64,000 nt of DNA, taken from the NCBI GenBank assembly GCA_027623235.1, contig JAQBVJ010000002.1, positions 1 to 64,000 on the forward strand, given 5' to 3'. This document shows positions 34,689 through 44,983 of this stretch, in pieces (position 1 is the first letter of the stretch; each line of letters opens with the position of its first letter). Below the pieces are notes generated by a model that was not told where the DNA came from, did not search any database, and saw only the letters and a program-made list of their open reading frames with translations. The position numbers were made by a program, and so were the translations under genes. This DNA comes from Planctomycetota bacterium (GTDB taxonomy: Bacteria > Planctomycetota > Planctomycetia > Planctomycetales > Planctomycetaceae).

Positions 34689-36767
34689 GTGACGGCTCCC
34701 GACATTTCCGCAGAGGATTCCGAACCACCGACCGCTCAGCCGAAAGATCCCCAGCGCGGCGCCGCCATCAGGCTCAATTTCGAGCGATCATCGACCCTGG
34801 TTGCCCCGGCATCTGGCGAAGATGCCGCCTACGGAGTCGGCGGTCCAACAGCGTTGACGAGTGATCTTCCAACGTTCTTTGCGGCCCGAGCGAAAGGCCG
34901 ACACCCGGACGGCTCTGTGAGGCTTGTTGGTCAACTGCGCGGAGTCCGTCCCGGCGACACGGTCACGATCGATCGATTTGAGAGAACATCCAATCAGATT
35001 CGCCTGGTCTTGAGTCAGACCAGAAAGACAGACTCAGAGGACGCCGAAGCAGCCTCACGCGCTGACAACAGTTCGAAGAAAGCGGAGCTCGATACGGCGG
35101 TGTTTGAGAAGCTTCTCAAAGAATCTTCGGACCGCGACGGCAACGGTCGGTTGCTGCTTGCGTTTGCCCAGCATCTCAATCTTCAGGCCTGGCACTCGGC
35201 CGACCCGAATGAGGCGGCAGCGTTGCGACAACAGGCTCGTCACCATCTCGTGTCGGCTCGAAAGCTGTTTGAAATTGAACTGGCCGCATTGGAAGCACGA
35301 TCGAAGCCTTATACCGGAACGATCGATCTCGAGGTCGGCACGACTCAGTTGGTCCACGGACAAAAGGCAGATTTGGAACACAGCGTTGCACTGCTCAATC
35401 TGGCATGGTGCCTCCATTCAGAGGCTGAGGCTCAGGATCCGGGATCCGAGAATCAAAGCAGACTCTTCATGCAAGCCGCTGCTGCCTTCGAAAAGATCTA
35501 CCAGAGATATCGTTCGCAGACGACCGGCCTGTACGCTCGACTCATGCAGGGTCGAGCGCTGCAGCAGGTTCCTGATCACCGCGCGGCGGCGACTCTTTTT
35601 CACGATCTGTTGCACCATCCCGGTCGAAACGAGGAGATTCGCCAGATCCAGAATCAAGCACTGAACTTCACGCTGATCAGCCGGAACGAACTTCAATGCG
35701 ACGCGCCGTTTGTCGTCAGCCAGGGCGCCGACTGGTTCGACTCCGCTTCGGCGGAGGACCGCAAGACGGACACGGCTGCCGGCATTCTTTGGGAGCTGTC
35801 CCGAGCCGTGCTGGCCGCTGCTGCCAGCGCGAATTCCGATTCGTCGCGGGTCGCGTTCCAGACATGGCGGAACCCATTAGAGGTTTCCGAGCGGAACCGC
35901 GTTCACCGCTCGATCCTGAAGCTGCTGACAGACGTCGAGACAACGGGGCCGCAAAAGGAATTGATCGCGAAGTACGAGAAAGCCGTTCGCGCGATGCTCG
36001 ATGGAGGTGTTGCGTCCGAAAATACGGAAGAGCCGGGCCAGGCCGTTCTCTTTCAGATCGTTCTGCCGGCGCTGCCACCTGGAAACTACAAGGTGCAGGC
36101 CGTGCTTCAATCAGCCGGTGAGAACGTCGCGGCTGTCAACGGGCACTTTGTCGTTTCCGGCAACTCACAACCGGGTCGGCATCTGAAAGAACTGGCGACG
36201 AAAGCGATCCTGATGAAGGCGGCATCCGAGTCCGGTGAACCAGGAAATCAGACGCAGCAGTCAACCGGGATGGACCTCTCACCGTTGACAGCCTCGACGC
36301 TGCAGCACGCCGGCCTGAAAGCGTTTCTTGCAGACCATTCGCTGTTTGAACCGTACTGTTCAAGACTCGGACGGGACCGAAAACCGTGGGCACTGTGCGA
36401 AGTTCTGGATTTCCCGAATGTTGATGCGACAATCCATGCGGCGCGCGAGCTGACGAAACTTGCTGATCCCGACACCGTGTCTGTGCTGCTCGCCGCGGCA
36501 AAGCGCAACAACTTCGGAATCGACGGCAGCGAAAACGCGACGCTTCATTCGATCTACCGGGCAACACTGCAAAGAGCGCTGCAGGCGGCAACCGGACTGG
36601 CTTTGACTCCGAGCGGATTGAAACTTCAAACGACGCGACAAGGCAAAACGGTCACTCTGACTTCGGAGAGCGATCCGGATCTGTTTGCTGAGGAAGTCGA
36701 CTTCGCTCGAGTCGAAGCCTGGCTGCGCGACATCTACCTCGCAGACGCCGCGCCGCAACCCAAGTGA
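34689..36767 (+). CDS. Hypothetical protein, probably 3' part of the broken gene upstream
   Basis: The frame begins with a GTG at 34689 but is open, with coding character, back to about 34543, so this is probably the downstream part of the frameshifted gene rather than an independent gene. The 692 residues include a helical, TPR-like middle (LLLAFAQHLNLQAWHSADPNEAAALRQQARHHLVSARKLFEIELAAL; AAAFEKIYQRYRSQTTGLYARLMQGRAL) and a C-terminal part with a HEAT-like feel (LADPDTVSVLLAAAKRNN). No catalytic motif is recognised. It ends just upstream of the second giant RTX gene. Confidence 0.65.
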   Translation: MTAPDISAEDSEPPTAQPKDPQRGAAIRLNFERSSTLVAPASGEDAAYGVGGPTALTSDLPTFFAARAKGRHPDGSVRLVGQLRGVRPGDTVTIDRFERTSNQIRLVLSQTRKTDSEDAEAASRADNSSKKAELDTAVFEKLLKESSDRDGNGRLLLAFAQHLNLQAWHSADPNEAAALRQQARHHLVSARKLFEIELAALEARSKPYTGTIDLEVGTTQLVHGQKADLEHSVALLNLAWCLHSEAEAQDPGSENQSRLFMQAAAAFEKIYQRYRSQTTGLYARLMQGRALQQVPDHRAAATLFHDLLHHPGRNEEIRQIQNQALNFTLISRNELQCDAPFVVSQGADWFDSASAEDRKTDTAAGILWELSRAVLAAAASANSDSSRVAFQTWRNPLEVSERNRVHRSILKLLTDVETTGPQKELIAKYEKAVRAMLDGGVASENTEEPGQAVLFQIVLPALPPGNYKVQAVLQSAGENVAAVNGHFVVSGNSQPGRHLKELATKAILMKAASESGEPGNQTQQSTGMDLSPLTASTLQHAGLKAFLADHSLFEPYCSRLGRDRKPWALCEVLDFPNVDATIHAARELTKLADPDTVSVLLAAAKRNNFGIDGSENATLHSIYRATLQRALQAATGLALTPSGLKLQTTRQGKTVTLTSESDPDLFAEEVDFARVEAWLRDIYLADAAPQPK

Positions 36768-37165
36768 ATCTTGACCCGAAAAAAAACGCAGGCTGGTCGC
36801 GTCGGGCGTCGTGGAGAAGCAGATCGACCGGACCGAACAGCGAATCCCGGCTGGTCGAAATTGAACGTGGCAGAGTTTGGCGATTACGCGGCCTCGTCCG
36901 ATCCTGAGGATGCTGCGGTCTGCCCGGAATGTGCCAGAACTGCCTGCCGATCCGGATGCGCTGCTTTCCCGGATTCGTCGCGTTGTACGGAACCGGACGC
37001 TTCTAGCGGCTGATGCCAGTTCTATCAGACGCAGGCCCTGCAACGGCCGATCCGAATCTTACGAATGTCCCGCGTGTTCCGATGGACCGGCCACGCAGAC
37101 GGGTAATCGCGGATCCGATTTCTGTGGTGGCCCGGCGGAATCTCTCGCCACGGAAGGTATTGACG
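36768..37165. other. Intergenic region upstream of the second RTX gene
   Basis: About 400 bases with no convincing gene. The frame of the RTX gene is open back to 37013 but its ribosome binding site (GGAAGG) and basic N-terminus place the start at 37166. Promoter expected here. Confidence 0.45.
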
Positions 37166-40100
37166 ATGGGCTCTCACTGGCTGACTCGACTACGCACGCG
37201 CATGACCCGCCGACAACAACGTTCCCGCAACCGCTCGGCCGAGGTTCTGGAACAGCGGACTCTGTTGTCCGTCAACGCGCTCTTTTCCAATGGCACGTTG
37301 ATCGTGCAGTCCGACGCAGCCGACTCGATCGTGCTGGGATCGATTGCGGGTGTCGTGACTCTTGATGTCAACGGAGCTCCAGACACAAGTCTCGCGCCCA
37401 TTATGGCGAGCGCGGTCGAGTCGATCCTCATTACGGGCAGTGATGCGGACAACACGATCGACATTACCAATGTCACGGCCGCCGCGTTCAGTTTCACGGA
37501 CGGGACAGGAAATCCCGTCTCCATCGACATCGATGGGAGAAACGGAAGTGACACGCTGCTCGGCAGCCTGGACCTCGTCGCGACACTTCGCGGGGGAGAC
37601 GGCAACGACACGATCACGAGCGCCGCACCGGCCGACGTCATCCTGGCCGGAGACGGCGATGACACGGTCACCGGCGGAGCTGGCAACGACAGCATCGACG
37701 CCGGTGACGGAGCCGACCAGGTCACCGGAGACACCGGCGACGACACGATCATCGGCGGCGACGGTGCTGACACCCTGTCGGGCGGAGATGGACTCGACAG
37801 CATTCTGGGCGGCGACGGTGCCGACGTGATCACCGGAGACGCCGGGATCGACACAATCGATGGCGGTTCCGGATCGGATGTGATCAACGGGAACGACGGC
37901 GATGACTCGCTGCTGGGAGGCATCGGCGATGACATGATCTTCGGCGATGCGGGTCTCGACTTCATCGATGGTGGTGTCGGCAATGACATCCTGAACGGTG
38001 GAGTCGACGACGATCAGCTCTTCGGGTCGTCGGGGGACGACGTCCTCAATGGCGATGAGGGCGATGATGTTCTCCACGGAGACCTGGGCAGAGACACAAT
38101 CCAGGGCAACGACGGAGCCGACACAGTTTTCGGCGGCGGCAATGACGACAACATCGACGGCGGGCCGGGAGACGATCTGCTGTTTGGAAACTCTGGTGAC
38201 GACACCATCAATGGCGGAAGCGGCGGCGGAGCAGACTTCGTCAAGGGTGGTCGAGGCAATGATCTGATCAACGCCGGCGACTTTGATTCAGAGATTACGC
38301 CCATCATCACGATTCAACCGTTTCTCAGCGTTGTGGAAGGGCAATCGGGGGTGACTCCGGCAGTGCTCACCGTGGGACTGCAGCGGGCATTTCAGACGGC
38401 TGTGAGTGTGCAGTTCACAACAACCAGAGGATCAGCGGTTGATCCCAGCGACTACGCCTTCGCGACTGGCACTGTCACGTTCGCTCCAGGAGTCACGACA
38501 CAGACGATCTCGATCGACATCATCGGTGACTCGGTTGTCGAAGGCGATGAGCAGTTTGCAGTGGATCTGTTCAATCCCACGATCGGCAGTGTCATCAGTC
38601 TCTCGCAGGCGATCATTCAGATTAGAAACGATGATGCCTGGGTCGCGCAGGGACCGGGCCCCACACTGAATGGGCAGGTTGAAAATGTTGTCCCCAACAA
38701 CGAAGTGGTTGGTGCGATTCATACAGTCGTCACTCACCCGACGAACGCTGACATTCTATACGTCGGCGGGACGAACGGCGGTATCTGGCGAACTGATAAC
38801 GCCACGGCCGGGTCACCGAGCTGGTCTCCGTTGACGGACGACCTGACGTCGCAGTCGATCGGCGCCCTCACGATGGATCCGGCGAATCCCAATCGGCTGC
38901 TGGCCGGATTCGGGCGATTCAGCAGCTTTGGCGGGGCAGGAGGCAACCTCGACGGACTGGCACTGAGCAACAACGGTGGCAACACATGGCAACAAATCAC
39001 GGACCCGTTACTGATAGGTCGAAACATTTCCGGCGTAGTGCTTCAGGGCAATCTGATGCTGGCGTCAGCGAACTTTTTCGGCCCCGGAGGCGGCCTCTAC
39101 CGAAGTGCCGATAACGGTGTGACATGGACGTTTATCTCAGGTACGGGGGGACTGACCGCTGGATCCATTTTTGATCTGGTTGCCGACCCTGGCAATCCGA
39201 ATCGTTTCTATGTGTCAGTGGCAGGTGTTGGAGTCTTTCAGAGTGACGATGCCGGTGTCACATGGGCAAACATTTCAGTTAATGATGGGGCGGCCAATGG
39301 TGTTGACGCGACGATCGTGGGAGGCGGCAACAACAACACAGAGATGGCGGTCGCAAATAATGGTCGCCTCTACGTGGCAGTCATCATCAACGGTCAGCCG
39401 CAGTACATCGGCTTTACAGATAACGGGACGGCCTGGACGCGAATGGACCTGCCGACCACCCTGGAGAGCGATGGAGCGACCGAGGGATTGAGTCCTCGGG
39501 TCAAGCCTGGGGGCCAGGGGGCAATCCACTTCTCGATCGTTGTTGATCCAATTGACCCTAACACTGTCTACGTGGCTGGTGACCGCCAGGATTCCCCGTT
39601 TCCGAATTTCCTCGGTGCCAATGACTTCAGCGGGCGAATTTTCCGAGGTGATACGACGATCACGCCGACCGGAGCAACACCCTCGCCGCAGTGGGAGCAC
39701 ATGACGCACAGCAATGCGATCGCGGCGACTCCCGGCGGAGGGACTGCAAGCAGCAGTTCTCCGCACGCTGATTCACGTGAAATGGCGTTTGACGCGGCTG
39801 GCAATCTGATCGAGGTCGACGATGGGGGCGTCTACCGTCGCACGAACCCGCAGAACAACACCGGCGACTGGTTTTCAATCAACGGAAATCTCCAGGTCAC
39901 AGAATTCCATGACATTGCCTATGACACGCTGTCCAATATTCTGATCGGCGGAGCTCAGGACACCGGCACACCTCAGCAGCTCACGCCGGGATCGTTCACG
40001 TGGGACAGCGTCTCGACGGCAGATGGCGGCGACGTCGCTGTCGATGCCATCAGTACGCCAGGTTCGTCGGTTCGATATTCCAGCTTTCAGAACCTGGCCG

Positions 40101-42250
40101 CATTTCGTCGCCGCACGTATGACGCGGCAAATACGCTGCTCAATCAGGCATTTCCCGCTCTGGCCGTCACAGGCATGGGTGCCGCTCTTGTGCCTCAGTT
40201 CGTAACGCCGGTGGTCGTCAATGAGGTGGATGGTCTTCGACTGATCATTGGTGGTGCCAACAACCCGTACGAATCGCTCGATCAGGGTGACAATATTACG
40301 GAACTCGATATTGCCGCCCAGGTGAACAGCGACTCAATCGCCTATGGTGGACGGCGGTTGGGAGTCGACAATCCCGAAGTGCTTTACCTGGGTGCCGGGG
40401 CGGGCGTTTTTGTTCGACAGGCAGGACTCGGGCTACCGGTGCAATCTGCTGCGTGGCCTGGCGGAACGGTCCGAGACATCGTGCTCGATCCTGACGACTG
40501 GATGACCGCCTACATCGCCGACCCCACAGGAGTCTTTCGAACCACCGATGCCGGTGCGACATGGGCGAATGTGACGGGCAATCTGCCAGACCCCGATCTG
40601 CGATCTCTGGAGTTCATCCCCGGATCCAACGACGCCGTTGTCGTTGGTGGCCGGTTCGGAGTCTTTCGAATGACGACGGCCGCCCCCGGAGTCTGGGCGG
40701 AGCTCGATGCGAGTCTGCCGCGAGTTCCGGTTTACGACATGGACTACGACGCCGCTGACGATGTGCTCATCGCCGGGACGCTCGGCCGCGGGGCATGGCT
40801 CTTCCCCAGCGCCAGTCAGGCCGGAATCATTGGCCCGGGGCCAGGACTGCCCATGCTGCCAACGCCCATCATCGCGGCTGGGGACACACTGCATGGGAAC
40901 GAAGGCGATGACACGATCGTCGGGGCCGATGGAGATGACCTCATCGATGGCGGTTCAGGTAACGATTCCCTTCGAGGGGCCGCCGGCGATGACGTTGTGC
41001 TGGGTGGCGAAGGAAATGACCTGGTCGATGGCAGCAGTGGAAACGACACGATCTTCGGCCTGGAAGGAGACGACAACATCTTTGGCGGAGCAGGCAACGA
41101 TGAGCTTGTCTGGCGAGGGTCGATCGACGGCACCGACAATTTCGACGGTGGTGACGGGCAGGACCTGCTCAACGTGCTGCTTGATCTGAATGCCAATTCC
41201 GTGACCGTTGGACAGGACCTCAGCACGCTGACCGTCACAGATGGTGGGGCCTCTGCGAGAGTCGCTTCCAACGGAATTCAGCCGAGCATGGAAGAAGTCC
41301 AGGTCAACGGCGGGCTGGGGGATGACATCCTCACGCTGACGGACATCAACAATGTCGGCACCGCGGTGATTCGGCTGAACGGTGAGGATGGAGCCGACAC
41401 GATTTCCGCAGCGGGGGCGAAGATTGGAAATGTGATTCTGTTCCTGAATGGCGGACTCGGCGCCGACACGATCACCGGCAGCGCCGGTGGGGATTCGATT
41501 GCAGGCGGAGACGACGACGATGAGATCAACGGCGGCAACGGTGCGGACACGATTCGCGGCGGTCTCGGCAATGACCTGATCGCCGGAGGAGAAGGCAACG
41601 ACATCGTGTTCGGCGACGAGGACAACGACACCCTCACCGGTGAAAACGGCGACGATCTGCTGAACGGTGGCAGCGGCGACGACGATCTCGATGGAGACGA
41701 CGGGAACGATACGCTGCTTGGCGAACTGGGCAGCGACAGGCTGCTTGGCGACCTTGGAGACGACAGCGTCGTCGGTGGCTCCGGTGCGGACACGCTGCAG
41801 GGAGCCGCCGGTGACGACACGCTCGACGGTGGAGCCAACGATGACGTGCTGCTTGGCAACAGTGGCGACGATGTGCTCCGGGGCGGAGATGGCAACGACA
41901 TCATTCGTGGCCACAATGGAGATGACACCATCGACGGAGGTGATGGCAACGATGTGATCTTCGGCCTCGACGGTGACGACGGAATCGTTGCCGGAGACGG
42001 AGCGGATTACGTCAACGCCGGATCGGGCGACGATATCGTCATCGGCGGAGACGGCCCTGATGAACTTCGCGGCGGAGACGGAAACGACATCCTCTTTGGA
42101 AACGACGGCGACGACACGCTCAGCGGGAACGGTGGCACGGACACGCTGGTCGGTGGACTCGGGGCGGATCAGTTTGATGAACCATCGGAACAGAATGAAT
42201 TGTTCATGCTGAGTGCCGCGGTTCTGGCAAGTCTCAACGCCAACATCTGA
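37166..42250 (+). CDS. Giant RTX protein with Calx-beta and internal BNR-type beta-propeller
   Basis: From the ATG at 37166 (GGAAGG seven bases upstream) the product has 1694 residues. Order: basic N-terminus (MGSHWLTRLRTRMTRRQQ...), the LEPR-XLL-like motif LEQRTLLS (about 29-36), RTX glycine/aspartate nonapeptides (about 133-372), one Calx-beta domain (about 378-491), a beta-propeller of sialidase/sortilin BNR type with repeated Y-V-G-G-x-G-G-I-W-R/F-R-T-T-D-A-G-A-T-W-like phrases (about 492-1218), and a second RTX block (about 1242-1668) with a 120-residue non-repeat insert. The C-terminus ends SEQNELFMLSAAVL. Calcium binding is expected from the repeats; the protein is probably at the cell surface. 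No enzymatic residues for the propeller can be assigned. Confidence 0.9.
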   Translation: MGSHWLTRLRTRMTRRQQRSRNRSAEVLEQRTLLSVNALFSNGTLIVQSDAADSIVLGSIAGVVTLDVNGAPDTSLAPIMASAVESILITGSDADNTIDITNVTAAAFSFTDGTGNPVSIDIDGRNGSDTLLGSLDLVATLRGGDGNDTITSAAPADVILAGDGDDTVTGGAGNDSIDAGDGADQVTGDTGDDTIIGGDGADTLSGGDGLDSILGGDGADVITGDAGIDTIDGGSGSDVINGNDGDDSLLGGIGDDMIFGDAGLDFIDGGVGNDILNGGVDDDQLFGSSGDDVLNGDEGDDVLHGDLGRDTIQGNDGADTVFGGGNDDNIDGGPGDDLLFGNSGDDTINGGSGGGADFVKGGRGNDLINAGDFDSEITPIITIQPFLSVVEGQSGVTPAVLTVGLQRAFQTAVSVQFTTTRGSAVDPSDYAFATGTVTFAPGVTTQTISIDIIGDSVVEGDEQFAVDLFNPTIGSVISLSQAIIQIRNDDAWVAQGPGPTLNGQVENVVPNNEVVGAIHTVVTHPTNADILYVGGTNGGIWRTDNATAGSPSWSPLTDDLTSQSIGALTMDPANPNRLLAGFGRFSSFGGAGGNLDGLALSNNGGNTWQQITDPLLIGRNISGVVLQGNLMLASANFFGPGGGLYRSADNGVTWTFISGTGGLTAGSIFDLVADPGNPNRFYVSVAGVGVFQSDDAGVTWANISVNDGAANGVDATIVGGGNNNTEMAVANNGRLYVAVIINGQPQYIGFTDNGTAWTRMDLPTTLESDGATEGLSPRVKPGGQGAIHFSIVVDPIDPNTVYVAGDRQDSPFPNFLGANDFSGRIFRGDTTITPTGATPSPQWEHMTHSNAIAATPGGGTASSSSPHADSREMAFDAAGNLIEVDDGGVYRRTNPQNNTGDWFSINGNLQVTEFHDIAYDTLSNILIGGAQDTGTPQQLTPGSFTWDSVSTADGGDVAVDAISTPGSSVRYSSFQNLAAFRRRTYDAANTLLNQAFPALAVTGMGAALVPQFVTPVVVNEVDGLRLIIGGANNPYESLDQGDNITELDIAAQVNSDSIAYGGRRLGVDNPEVLYLGAGAGVFVRQAGLGLPVQSAAWPGGTVRDIVLDPDDWMTAYIADPTGVFRTTDAGATWANVTGNLPDPDLRSLEFIPGSNDAVVVGGRFGVFRMTTAAPGVWAELDASLPRVPVYDMDYDAADDVLIAGTLGRGAWLFPSASQAGIIGPGPGLPMLPTPIIAAGDTLHGNEGDDTIVGADGDDLIDGGSGNDSLRGAAGDDVVLGGEGNDLVDGSSGNDTIFGLEGDDNIFGGAGNDELVWRGSIDGTDNFDGGDGQDLLNVLLDLNANSVTVGQDLSTLTVTDGGASARVASNGIQPSMEEVQVNGGLGDDILTLTDINNVGTAVIRLNGEDGADTISAAGAKIGNVILFLNGGLGADTITGSAGGDSIAGGDDDDEINGGNGADTIRGGLGNDLIAGGEGNDIVFGDEDNDTLTGENGDDLLNGGSGDDDLDGDDGNDTLLGELGSDRLLGDLGDDSVVGGSGADTLQGAAGDDTLDGGANDDVLLGNSGDDVLRGGDGNDIIRGHNGDDTIDGGDGNDVIFGLDGDDGIVAGDGADYVNAGSGDDIVIGGDGPDELRGGDGNDILFGNDGDDTLSGNGGTDTLVGGLGADQFDEPSEQNELFMLSAAVLASLNANI

Positions 42251-42268
42251 GCGGCCCAAAGCCAACTT

Positions 42269-42306
42269 GCCAGCCGTCGCCGGAACGATTCGGCGACCGT
42301 GCTGGC
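42269..42306. terminator. Strong hairpin between convergent genes
   Basis: GCCAGC plus CGTCGCCG (42269-42282) pair with CGGCGACCG plus GCTGGC up to 42306, a long GC-rich stem 19 bases after the RTX stop codon and close to the MFS stop codon. No T-run follows on either strand, so it may be a non-classical bidirectional terminator. Confidence 0.5.
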
Positions 42307-42318
42307 TGGTGCGGTCAC

Positions 42319-43704
42319 CTATCCCGATCGATTCTCGACAGCCCGTTGCAGATGACTCTTAAGCCGAGTCCGATCGGACAGCGCATTTCGAATCACCGGG
42401 AGAATGCAGAGTCCCGCCGGAAAAAACGCGAGCGATGCCCAGGCGAGCCCCGATGCGAGCTGACCGGAGAACCACCTCACAGCGATGGCTGAGACCACGA
42501 ATACTCCCAGTGCTCGACCGGACAGCCGGGCGATCGTCAGCACGGAGAACATCAGGCTGCGGTGTTCCGGCGGGTTGACATCGTTGACCGCATTGCAGAG
42601 CAGCGGCGGCAGAGCGGCCGTCACGAACGCCCCCGCGATCAGCAGAAGCAGAAAAAACACAAAGGCCGGCGAGGTCAACGACGCGTCGCTCCACGGGATG
42701 CTCAGCCCGATGAAGTAACACGCAGCCATGCTCACGGTCATCACGGCGAGCAGAATCAGTTTTCCGTTTTCGCTGCGCCGGTCGGCCCGGTCCGCGAGGC
42801 CTGCCAGGACGACCGCTCCGGGAATCTGGCTGGCAAACAGACCCACCGTGAGCCACGTTGCGTCGACGGCTTTGAACCCGTGCTCGTCACGAAGCATTTC
42901 GATAAACCAGAACGCAAGGCCTCCGTCGCCAACGCTGCAGAGGAACGTCGAAGCCGCGAGCCAGGAATTCGTGTGAGTCGCAAACAGTTGCTTGAGTCCG
43001 CTCCAGCCAATCCGGAAGTCGTACGTGCTGCCGGACTCGAACAGTTCCTGCAGATCCTCTTCCATCGCACCGTGCCGGGGTTCGTGACGCAGCCAGACGA
43101 CGAGCATAAATGCTCCTGTCCCACCAAAGCTGGCGAAAATGAGGAACGGCAACTGCCAGCCGAATGACTCGACGAGTAAGCCGCCCGTCAAGAATGCACA
43201 GCCCATCCCGAGTGTCTGACCCGTCGCAAGCCATCCAAACGCGACGCCTCGACGAGCCGGCGGCACGACATCAACAGCCATCGACATCGTGAGAGGAATG
43301 ATCGCTGCGTTGCCGACGGCGGCGACCCAGAAGACCGACTTGAAGGCCCACTGCGAATCGACAAACGCCAGCGCCGCACAGCATCCGCCCCACAAAAGGG
43401 AGGCGAGAACCAACAGGCCGCGCCGCGAACAATGAACTGACGCGAACCCCCACAGCGGAGTGGCGGCCGCATAAATACAGAGGAAGCCTGTTTGAATCAG
43501 TCCGAGTGACGCCTCGTCGATTTTCAAATCCCGCTGCAGCTCGACAGTCATCGGAGACAGCAGCCCCTGCAGACCGAGCGCTCCGGCGTTCAGCAGGACC
43601 AGCAGAATCAGCGTTCCGCCCTCACCCCAGACCGGTGGCACGCTGGATGTGAGCGGATTTGATCCTTCCGTTTTATCCGCCTCTCCCGACGCCACTTCCG
43701 ACAT
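42319..43704 (-). CDS. MFS transporter
   Basis: From the ATG at 43704 (MSEVASGEADK) the 461-residue product has about 12 hydrophobic helices and the Major Facilitator layout: LNAGALGLQGLLSPMTVELQRDLKIDEASLGLIQTGF, then WGFASVHCSRRGLLVLASLLWGG in the loop 2-3 position, and GLADRADRRSENGKLILLA in the equivalent second half. The sequence style is like the Spinster-type MFS group. The substrate is unknown. It converges with the RTX gene; a GAGG lies just before the chosen start. The frame extends upstream to 43791 without membrane character. Confidence 0.85.
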   Translation of the reverse strand: MSEVASGEADKTEGSNPLTSSVPPVWGEGGTLILLVLLNAGALGLQGLLSPMTVELQRDLKIDEASLGLIQTGFLCIYAAATPLWGFASVHCSRRGLLVLASLLWGGCCAALAFVDSQWAFKSVFWVAAVGNAAIIPLTMSMAVDVVPPARRGVAFGWLATGQTLGMGCAFLTGGLLVESFGWQLPFLIFASFGGTGAFMLVVWLRHEPRHGAMEEDLQELFESGSTYDFRIGWSGLKQLFATHTNSWLAASTFLCSVGDGGLAFWFIEMLRDEHGFKAVDATWLTVGLFASQIPGAVVLAGLADRADRRSENGKLILLAVMTVSMAACYFIGLSIPWSDASLTSPAFVFFLLLLIAGAFVTAALPPLLCNAVNDVNPPEHRSLMFSVLTIARLSGRALGVFVVSAIAVRWFSGQLASGLAWASLAFFPAGLCILPVIRNALSDRTRLKSHLQRAVENRSG

Positions 43705-43841
43705 AGCCTCACCAGTTCGCGATTGGATTGAGATTACGGAGAACAATGCGGGAGGTGAATTCAGCGTGCCAAACAGGCCAGCCCGGAGCAATCGGCGGGA
43801 GTGTAGCAGGGCATCTCGCTGTGTGTGAGCCGCGGCGTTTC

Positions 43842-43880
43842 AAGAAAAGAAGCCCGGACTTATTCAAATCCGGGCTTCTC
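43842..43880 (-). terminator. Rho-independent terminator
   Basis: A perfect 10-base-pair stem (GAAGCCCGGA at 43849-43858 with TCCGGGCTTC at 43869-43878) is followed on the minus strand by CTTTTCTTG. It closes the secreted propeller gene ending at 43907. Confidence 0.85.
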
Positions 43881-43906
43881 ACTGGTTCTTAACGAACAGT
43901 CAACTG

Positions 43907-44983
43907 TCAGGGCAATTCAACCGTTTTCAGGTTCTGCGTTGTCTCACCGTCCTGAACGAGAATGACAGCGTGGCCTTCGCCCTGCTTGTCGAGCTGCACG
44001 ACGCCTTCCCAGGGGACGGTGTCGTACGGCTGGCCGGCGGTTCCACTGATCCGCTCGTTGATGCCCTCATTCTTAGCGATGTCTTTCGTGCTGATCTTCA
44101 TGATGCCGCGGGCACTGTTGGCCAGCAGCAGCCATTCCTGACCGTCTTTTTCGTAGACGATCATGTCCAGCGGTCGATTGCGGTTGCCGAGTTCGGCGAC
44201 CGTTGTACCGCGTGTTTTCTCGCCAGCTTTCAAACCGCTCAGCGGAAACTTCACCAGCGGCGTGCAGACATAGCCGGCCAGCAGGCTCGGCTCACCGTTA
44301 ATGTTGAACGGCACAAACGTGCGGATGGCGGAGTAATCTTCCAGCTTGCCATGAGCACCGTGGTAGATCTCGACGCTGGAGCCGGTGTCGGATTTGACAA
44401 ACGGAAACGCGATTTCCCGAACCGCCGACTTCGAGTTCGACAGACCAGAGACGATGACTTTACCGTCGACCCACGCGAGATCGGTCACGGCGTCGTCCCG
44501 CAGGTTCGATTCGCGATTACCACGTTTAATAACTTTGTCTTCCGGAGCGCCCGGCAGTTCGACTGTCGCGTGAGGCACGTCGTCCAGCGAAACACGGCTC
44601 AGCTTGCCGGCGGCGTCGATCTTGACGAGGGCGGCACCAGCTTTCGTCGAAACGGCAACGTAAATGTTTCCGCTGAGCGGATTGACGGCGAGGTCGACGA
44701 TCGCGGAGCCCGGCGAATCAAACAGGCCAGCGACCTGCTTATTCACATTGTCGATGTTGATCTGAGCCCGTTTGGCGCTGCCCTTGGAATCTCCCGTGTC
44801 GATTGCCACGACGGAAGCGGCTTTCGCGTCACCGACAAACAGAATTCCATCCGGGCCAAACGCAATGGTTGGTGCCGATTGCAGTGTGACCAGGCCCTTC
44901 TTCAATCCCCACTCAGCCGCCTGGCTGACACTTCCCATCGCGAGCATCCCAGTGGCAACGCAGCACAGCAGAAGTCGTTTCAT
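43907..44983 (-). CDS. Secreted beta-propeller-like protein
   Basis: The 358-residue product has a signal peptide (MKRLLLCCVATGMLAMGSVSQAA). The mature part shows SMP/NHL-like repeats (IAFGPDGILFVGDAKAASVVAID, DLAVNPLSGNIYVAVSTKAGAALVKID, DLAWVDGKVIVSGLSNSKSAV), suggesting a beta-propeller. No catalytic or heme motif is present. It is monocistronic, with its own terminator. Function unknown. Confidence 0.75.
   Translation of the reverse strand: MKRLLLCCVATGMLAMGSVSQAAEWGLKKGLVTLQSAPTIAFGPDGILFVGDAKAASVVAIDTGDSKGSAKRAQINIDNVNKQVAGLFDSPGSAIVDLAVNPLSGNIYVAVSTKAGAALVKIDAAGKLSRVSLDDVPHATVELPGAPEDKVIKRGNRESNLRDDAVTDLAWVDGKVIVSGLSNSKSAVREIAFPFVKSDTGSSVEIYHGAHGKLEDYSAIRTFVPFNINGEPSLLAGYVCTPLVKFPLSGLKAGEKTRGTTVAELGNRNRPLDMIVYEKDGQEWLLLANSARGIMKISTKDIAKNEGINERISGTAGQPYDTVPWEGVVQLDKQGEGHAVILVQDGETTQNLKTVELP

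Noticed and set aside
36877-37365. 162-residue open frame upstream of and overlapping the second RTX gene
   Set aside because: No ribosome binding site or family resemblance, and it overlaps the well-supported RTX start in another frame.
40955-42265. 436-residue open frame on the minus strand opposite the RTX gene
   Set aside because: It is the antisense shadow of the repeated Gly/Asp codons; composition (Val/Ala/Asp) mirrors them and there is no ribosome binding site.
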